Shown piece by piece: positions 60,349 through 64,000 of a DNA stretch of 64,000 nucleotides. The translations under genes were made by a program, and so were the position numbers. The first letter of the stretch is position 1. Each line of letters opens with the position of its first letter. Under the pieces are notes generated by a model that worked only from the letters and a program-made list of their open reading frames with translations, was not told the DNA's origin and did no database searches. This DNA comes from JAEUOS01 sp965279115 (GTDB lineage: Bacteria; Pseudomonadota; Gammaproteobacteria; Burkholderiales; JAEUOS01): assembly GCA_965279115.1 (NCBI GenBank), contig OZ257137.1:5022001-5086000 (forward strand), written 5' to 3'.

Positions 60349-60381
60349 CGCAAAGAGCGCCTCGCGGCGCTCTTTGCGTTT
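60349..60381 (+). terminator. Hairpin terminator after phaR
   Basis: CGCAAAGAGCGCC (60349-60361) pairs perfectly over 13 bp with GGCGCTCTTTGCG (60366-60378) around TCGC. The T run after it is short (TTT), so it may be a weak terminator or attenuator before rimO. Confidence 0.7.
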
Positions 60382-60413
60382 GCGCATCGGCCACCGATTC
60401 GGGCGAACCATCC

Positions 60414-61772
60414 ATGAGCGTTGAAACCAAAGAGCATTCCGCCGCCCCCAGGGTGGGATTCGTTTCGCTCGGCTGCCCCAAGGCGCTGGTCGATTCCGAG
60501 CAGATCCTCACCCAGCTGCGCGCCGAGGGATACGGTGTTTCCCCGTCCTATGAGGGCGCCGACCTGGTGGTGGTCAATACCTGTGGATTCATCGACTCGG
60601 CCGTGCAGGAGTCGCTCGACGCGATCGGCGAGGCACTCGCGGAGAACGGCAAGGTCATCGTCACAGGCTGCCTTGGCGCCAAGGGTGATGTCGTGCAGAA
60701 GGCCCACCCGCGCGTGCTGGCCGTGACCGGGCCGCATGCCATGCAGGAGGTCATGAGTGCGGTGCACCTGCACCTTCCCCGGCCCCACGACCCGTTCGAG
60801 GACCTGGTGCCGCCGCAGGGGGTCAAGCTCACGCCCAAGCACTATGCCTACCTGAAGATCTCCGAAGGCTGCAACCATCGCTGCACGTTCTGCATCATTC
60901 CGTCGATGCGCGGCGACCTGGTCAGCCGCGATATCGGCCAGGTGTTGCGCGAGGCCGAGAACCTGGTCAAGTCGGGCGTGCGCGAGATCCTGGTGATTTC
61001 GCAGGACACCTCGGCCTATGGCGTGGACGTGAAATACCGCACCGGTTTCTGGAACGGCCGTCCCGTCAAGACGCGCATGCAGGACCTGGCCGTAGCCCTC
61101 GGTGAAATGGGCGTGTGGACACGCCTGCACTATGTATACCCCTACCCCAGCGTCGATGACGTGATCCCGCTGATGGCGGAAGGCAAGATACTGCCGTACA
61201 TCGATGTGCCTTTCCAGCACGCCAGCCCGCGCATCCTCAAGCTGATGCAGCGGCCGGCGTCCGGCGAGCGCAATCTCGAGCGTATCGAAGCCTGGCGCAC
61301 TACCTGCCCGGAACTGACCATCCGCTCGACCTTCATCGCCGGCTTTCCCGGCGAGACCGAGGCGGAGTTCAATGAGCTGCTGGAGTTTGTCGAGGCCGCG
61401 CAGATCGACCGTGCCGGATGCTTTGCGTACTCGCCGGTCGAGGGGGCGAAAGCCAACGACCTGCCCGATCCCCTGCCGCAGGCCGAGCGCGAGGCGCGCC
61501 GTGCCGAGTTCATGAAGGTGCAGGAGCGGGTTTCCAAAAAGCGCCTCGCGCGCAAGGTGGGAAAGACCGTCAAGGTGCTCATTGACACGGTCAACCAGGA
61601 CGGCGCGGTCGCCCGTTCGAGCGCCGACGCGCCGGAGATCGATGGCAGCGTCTTCATCGACTGGCCCGAGCGGCGCGGTGACCAGGCCAGGCTCAAGGTT
61701 GGTGAATTTGTGAACGTGCGGGTCACCGGAAGCGATGCCCATGACTTGTGGGGGCGGCTCGCGGCACAGTAG
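60414..61772 (+). CDS. rimO: Ribosomal protein S12 methylthiotransferase
   Basis: The 452-residue radical SAM enzyme has the MTTase cysteines Cys21 (LGCPKALVDSE), Cys57 (NTCGFID) and Cys86 (TGCLGAKG), the radical SAM cluster motif CNHRCTFC (Cys153/157/160) followed by IIPSMRG, and a C-terminal TRAM domain. It adds a methylthio group to an Asp of ribosomal protein S12. The next gene, arfB, overlaps the end region. Confidence 0.97.
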   Translation: MSVETKEHSAAPRVGFVSLGCPKALVDSEQILTQLRAEGYGVSPSYEGADLVVVNTCGFIDSAVQESLDAIGEALAENGKVIVTGCLGAKGDVVQKAHPRVLAVTGPHAMQEVMSAVHLHLPRPHDPFEDLVPPQGVKLTPKHYAYLKISEGCNHRCTFCIIPSMRGDLVSRDIGQVLREAENLVKSGVREILVISQDTSAYGVDVKYRTGFWNGRPVKTRMQDLAVALGEMGVWTRLHYVYPYPSVDDVIPLMAEGKILPYIDVPFQHASPRILKLMQRPASGERNLERIEAWRTTCPELTIRSTFIAGFPGETEAEFNELLEFVEAAQIDRAGCFAYSPVEGAKANDLPDPLPQAEREARRAEFMKVQERVSKKRLARKVGKTVKVLIDTVNQDGAVARSSADAPEIDGSVFIDWPERRGDQARLKVGEFVNVRVTGSDAHDLWGRLAAQ

Positions 61773-61788
61773 CCGCGACCGGCTTGCC

Positions 61789-62196
61789 GTGAACGAACGC
61801 AGGATCGTCATTCCCGCAACCGAGTTCGAGATCAGCGCCATCCGCGCCGCGGGAGCGGGCGGGCAAAACATCAACAAGGTGTCCAACGCGGTGCACCTGC
61901 GCTTCGACATCCATGCGTCCTCGCTGCCTGACGACGTCAAGGCGCGGCTTCTGGCCGTCCCGGACCAGCGCATCACCGATGAGGGCGTGGTGGTCATCAA
62001 GGCGCAAACCGCGCGCAGCCTTGAAAAGAACCGCCAGGACGCGATCGAACGGCTGCACCAGATGGTGCAGGCGGTGGCGCTGCCGCCGCGCGTGCGGCGC
62101 GCCACCAAGGCCACGCGCGCATCCCAGGTCAGGCGCGTGGAATCCAAGGTCAAGCGCGGCCAGGTCAAGGCCTTGCGCGGAAAGGTGTCGGAATGA
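61789..62196 (+). CDS. arfB: Alternative ribosome-rescue factor ArfB (peptidyl-tRNA hydrolase-like)
   Basis: The ~135-residue protein from GTG 61789 has the release-factor motif AAGAGGQNINKVSNAVHLRFD (GGQ) and a basic C-terminal tail (RRATKATRASQVRRVESKVKRG) that enters the mRNA channel of stalled ribosomes. ArfB (YaeJ) hydrolyses peptidyl-tRNA on ribosomes lacking a stop codon. The start is 16 bp after rimO and its stop overlaps the DUF1415 start by 4 bp. Confidence 0.93.
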   Translation: MNERRIVIPATEFEISAIRAAGAGGQNINKVSNAVHLRFDIHASSLPDDVKARLLAVPDQRITDEGVVVIKAQTARSLEKNRQDAIERLHQMVQAVALPPRVRRATKATRASQVRRVESKVKRGQVKALRGKVSE

Positions 62197-62774
62197 ACCA
62201 TGAACCTGATTCTTCGATCGACGCCGCGACCGCGGTCGCGGCGACGCGGCGCTGGCTGGAGCGCGCGGTCATCGGTCTCAACCTGTGTCCATTCGCCAAG
62301 GCCGTGCATGTAAAGGACCAGATTCGCTATGTCGTGAGCGAGGCGCGCGACACGGAGCAACTGCTGGGCGACCTCGCGCGCGAGCTGCAGTTCCTGGCCG
62401 ATGCCGACCCCGAGACCTGCGACACGACGCTGCTCATCCATCCGCATGCGCTGAATGATTTCCTCGATTACAACGGCTTCCTTGACCTGGCCGACGCCGC
62501 GGTGGAGGAACTCGGTCTCGAAGGTGTCCTGCAGGTGGCGAGTTTCCATCCGGACTACCAGTTCGCCGATACTGAGCCCGGCGACGTCACCAACTGCACC
62601 AACCGGTCGCCCTACCCGACCTTGCACCTGTTGCGCGAGGACAGCATCGACCGTGCCGTGGAGGCGTTTCCGGAAGCCGGGCGCATCTACGAGACCAACA
62701 TGCGCACGCTGCGCAAGCTCGGCGCGGCGGGATGGCAGGCACTGATGACCTCGGCCGATCCCGCCAGTCATTGA
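62193..62774 (+). CDS. DUF1415 family protein
   Basis: The 193-residue protein matches the DUF1415 pattern: RRWLERAVIGLNLCPFAKAV, TTLLIHPHALNDFLDYN, VASFHPDYQFADTEPGDVTNCTNRSPYPTLHLLREDSIDRA. Function is unknown. It overlaps arfB by 4 bp, so the rimO-arfB-DUF1415 block is probably one transcript. Confidence 0.94.
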   Translation: MNHEPDSSIDAATAVAATRRWLERAVIGLNLCPFAKAVHVKDQIRYVVSEARDTEQLLGDLARELQFLADADPETCDTTLLIHPHALNDFLDYNGFLDLADAAVEELGLEGVLQVASFHPDYQFADTEPGDVTNCTNRSPYPTLHLLREDSIDRAVEAFPEAGRIYETNMRTLRKLGAAGWQALMTSADPASH

Positions 62775-62789
62775 AAGGGGGGACAAGAC

Positions 62790-63563
62790 ATGTCAAACGA
62801 CGCAAGCAGGGTCGCGTTCGTGACCGGCGCGGCACGCGGGATCGGATTGGCGGTGGCGGAGCGATTCGTGGCCGAGGGGTATCGGGTTGCGCTGGTGGAT
62901 ATCGACGCAAAGACGCTGGCCGCAAGCGCCGTGCGGCTCGCTGCACGCGGCGCGGTGCTGGCGGTCGAGGCCGACGTGGCCGATCCGGAGCAGGTTCGCG
63001 CCGCGGTGGAACGCGCGGTCGACGCCTTTGGCCGCATCGATGCGCTGGTCAACAACGCCGGTGTGGCCGTGTTCAAGCCGCTGCTTGAAACGACGTATGA
63101 GGAGTGGTCGCGGGTCATGGCGGTCAACCTCGACGGACCCTTCCTGTGCACCCAGGCCTGCGCCCGTGTGATGCTTCGCAACGGCGGCGGCAGCGTGGTC
63201 AACATCTGCTCGATCTCGGGTTTGCGCGCCAGTACCCTCCGGGTGGCCTATGGCACCAGCAAGGCGGCGCTCTCGCACCTGACCCGCCAGCAGGCCGCCG
63301 AGCTCGGCAACATGGGAATCCGTGTCAACGCCGTGGCGCCCGGTCCGGTCGATACCGAGATGGCCAAGCAGGTGCACACCGCCGATATCCGCGCCGATTA
63401 TCACGATGCGATACCGCTCAACCGCTACGGGGCGGAATCCGAGATCGCCGCCGCGGTATGGTTCCTGTGCAGCGGCGCGGCCAGTTACGTCAACGGGCAG
63501 ACGCTTGCGGTTGACGGCGGTTTCGACGCCACCGGTATCGGGTTGCCGAGCTTGCGGCGCTGA
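62790..63563 (+). CDS. Short-chain dehydrogenase/reductase
   Basis: The 257-residue SDR has TGAARGIGLAVAERF, VNNAGVAVF, ICSISGLRASTLRVAYGTSKAALSH and LAVDGGFDATGIG. The NAD(P) motif and catalytic Ser-Tyr-Lys are intact. It resembles 3-hydroxyacyl or polyol SDRs, without a specific substrate sign. The downstream gene is convergent, 49 bp away. Confidence 0.92.
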   Translation: MSNDASRVAFVTGAARGIGLAVAERFVAEGYRVALVDIDAKTLAASAVRLAARGAVLAVEADVADPEQVRAAVERAVDAFGRIDALVNNAGVAVFKPLLETTYEEWSRVMAVNLDGPFLCTQACARVMLRNGGGSVVNICSISGLRASTLRVAYGTSKAALSHLTRQQAAELGNMGIRVNAVAPGPVDTEMAKQVHTADIRADYHDAIPLNRYGAESEIAAAVWFLCSGAASYVNGQTLAVDGGFDATGIGLPSLRR

Positions 63564-63612
63564 AGGCTTTCAGCGTGGCGGTCCAGCCTGCGCCGCGCGG
63601 GCGAAGCGATCG

Positions 63613-64000
63613 TCAGTCCCTTGCAACCCGGACATAACGCCCGTCGAACGCCTTGCCGCAGGACGCGGTCGCGGCCAGGAGGGCTTCGTCGCCGTTGAAG
63701 GCGATCTCGAAGCTGCAGTCCGCAGCGAGTAGGGCGTCATTACCCGGCAGCGTCGGGCGCACCCGCAAAGTGATGCCGGTGCCGGCCGTTGTCGAGGATC
63801 CGGGTGCGCTGCGTGCGGAGGCCTGCCAGGCCAGATAGGGCACCAGCAACACCAGGCCGCGCACCTCGGCCGCCTGCGGCGAGCGTGTGTCGACATCCAC
63901 CTCGATTTGCGCAGTGCTCGCGCCGATCCCGCTGCGCTGGTAGCGGCCTTCCAGCCATAGCAGCGGATGGGTCAGCCAGTCATGGTGGGTGCGGTAGTCG
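63613..64000 (-). CDS. Hypothetical protein, 5'-truncated by window end
   Basis: The reading frame runs from the window edge to a stop at 63613 (about 128 residues visible; a GTG at 63900 is only an internal candidate). It contains THHDWLTHPLLWLEGRYQRSG and a region rich in Ala with EVRGLVLLVPYLAWQAS. I recognise no family. It may continue beyond the window. Confidence 0.6.
   Translation of the reverse strand, partial: DYRTHHDWLTHPLLWLEGRYQRSGIGASTAQIEVDVDTRSPQAAEVRGLVLLVPYLAWQASARSAPGSSTTAGTGITLRVRPTLPGNDALLAADCSFEIAFNGDEALLAATASCGKAFDGRYVRVARD

Noticed and set aside
60219..62786. 855-residue minus-strand frame across phaR, rimO, arfB and DUF1415
   Set aside because: It lies antisense to four genes with clear motifs and its protein is His/Arg/Gly-rich without family pattern; it is a high-GC shadow frame.

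Overview
The window is GC-rich, densely packed bacterial chromosome with no rRNA, no tRNA that I could see, no CRISPR array and no intact insertion sequence. The gene content points to a betaproteobacterium of the order Burkholderiales. There are four orphan Bug/TctC-type periplasmic binding proteins, a phaC-phaB-phaR polyhydroxyalkanoate block, a dapA-bamC-metallo-hydrolase block, an AcrR-acrAB-oprM efflux locus and many CoA-dependent catabolic genes. I cannot name the genus.

Layout. 1-1918: end of a TonB-dependent siderophore receptor and its PiuC-type hydroxylase partner. 1964-4560: Bug protein, enolase-superfamily enzyme and a VOC protein. 4943-7394: a Fur-type iron operon (ferric-iron binding protein, hemP, a broken receptor/tonB relic, chaN). 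7424-9048: GntR regulator facing a membrane fatty-acid hydroxylase. 9178-10269: TRAP binding protein. 10291-17034: AcrR-type repressor with a tripartite RND pump and a near-consensus AcrR operator. 17089-26486: a catabolic operon (2-hydroxyacid dehydrogenase, acyl-CoA dehydrogenase, enoyl-CoA hydratase, AtuA, Bug, MmgE/PrpD) facing a GntR/UTRA regulator and a CaiB-type CoA transferase. 26526-27704: a small lower-GC islet with a DUF433/DUF5615 toxin-antitoxin pair. 27716-28945: ankyrin membrane protein. 28986-33041: IclR, MhpA-like hydroxylase and VOC/dioxygenase operon facing a Bug gene. 33122-39398: Tim44-like protein, Bug, a second enolase-superfamily enzyme, amidase, ferritin-like hydrolase and cupin. 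39440-41965: two-component system of the 'dedicated sortase' type. 42157-47420: small membrane ORF, a giant DUF748/AsmA-like protein, then a three-gene nitrile hydratase/thiocyanate hydrolase-like set. 47437-54551: diguanylate cyclase, SDR, DUF924, methyltransferase, dapA, bamC, MBL hydrolase and an Ala/Pro-rich lipoprotein. 54761-57231: RidA, alpha/beta hydrolase and D-threonine aldolase-like enzyme. 57372-62774: PHA genes, rimO, arfB and DUF1415. 62790-64000: an SDR and a partial unknown gene.

Most interesting points. (1) Between hemP and chaN sits a relic that joins the N-terminal plug start of a TonB-dependent receptor, out of frame, to the last residues of TonB, which looks like an internal deletion in a heme-uptake operon. 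(2) The 17.1-26.5 kb AtuA/PrpD/CaiB operon looks like a self-contained CoA-dependent acid degradation pathway whose substrate is unknown. (3) A split-beta, cobalt-type nitrile hydratase family enzyme has no visible activator gene. (4) A PdsS/PdsR-type system is present with no sortase gene in view. Function calls come from motif recognition and gene order only; no database search was run.
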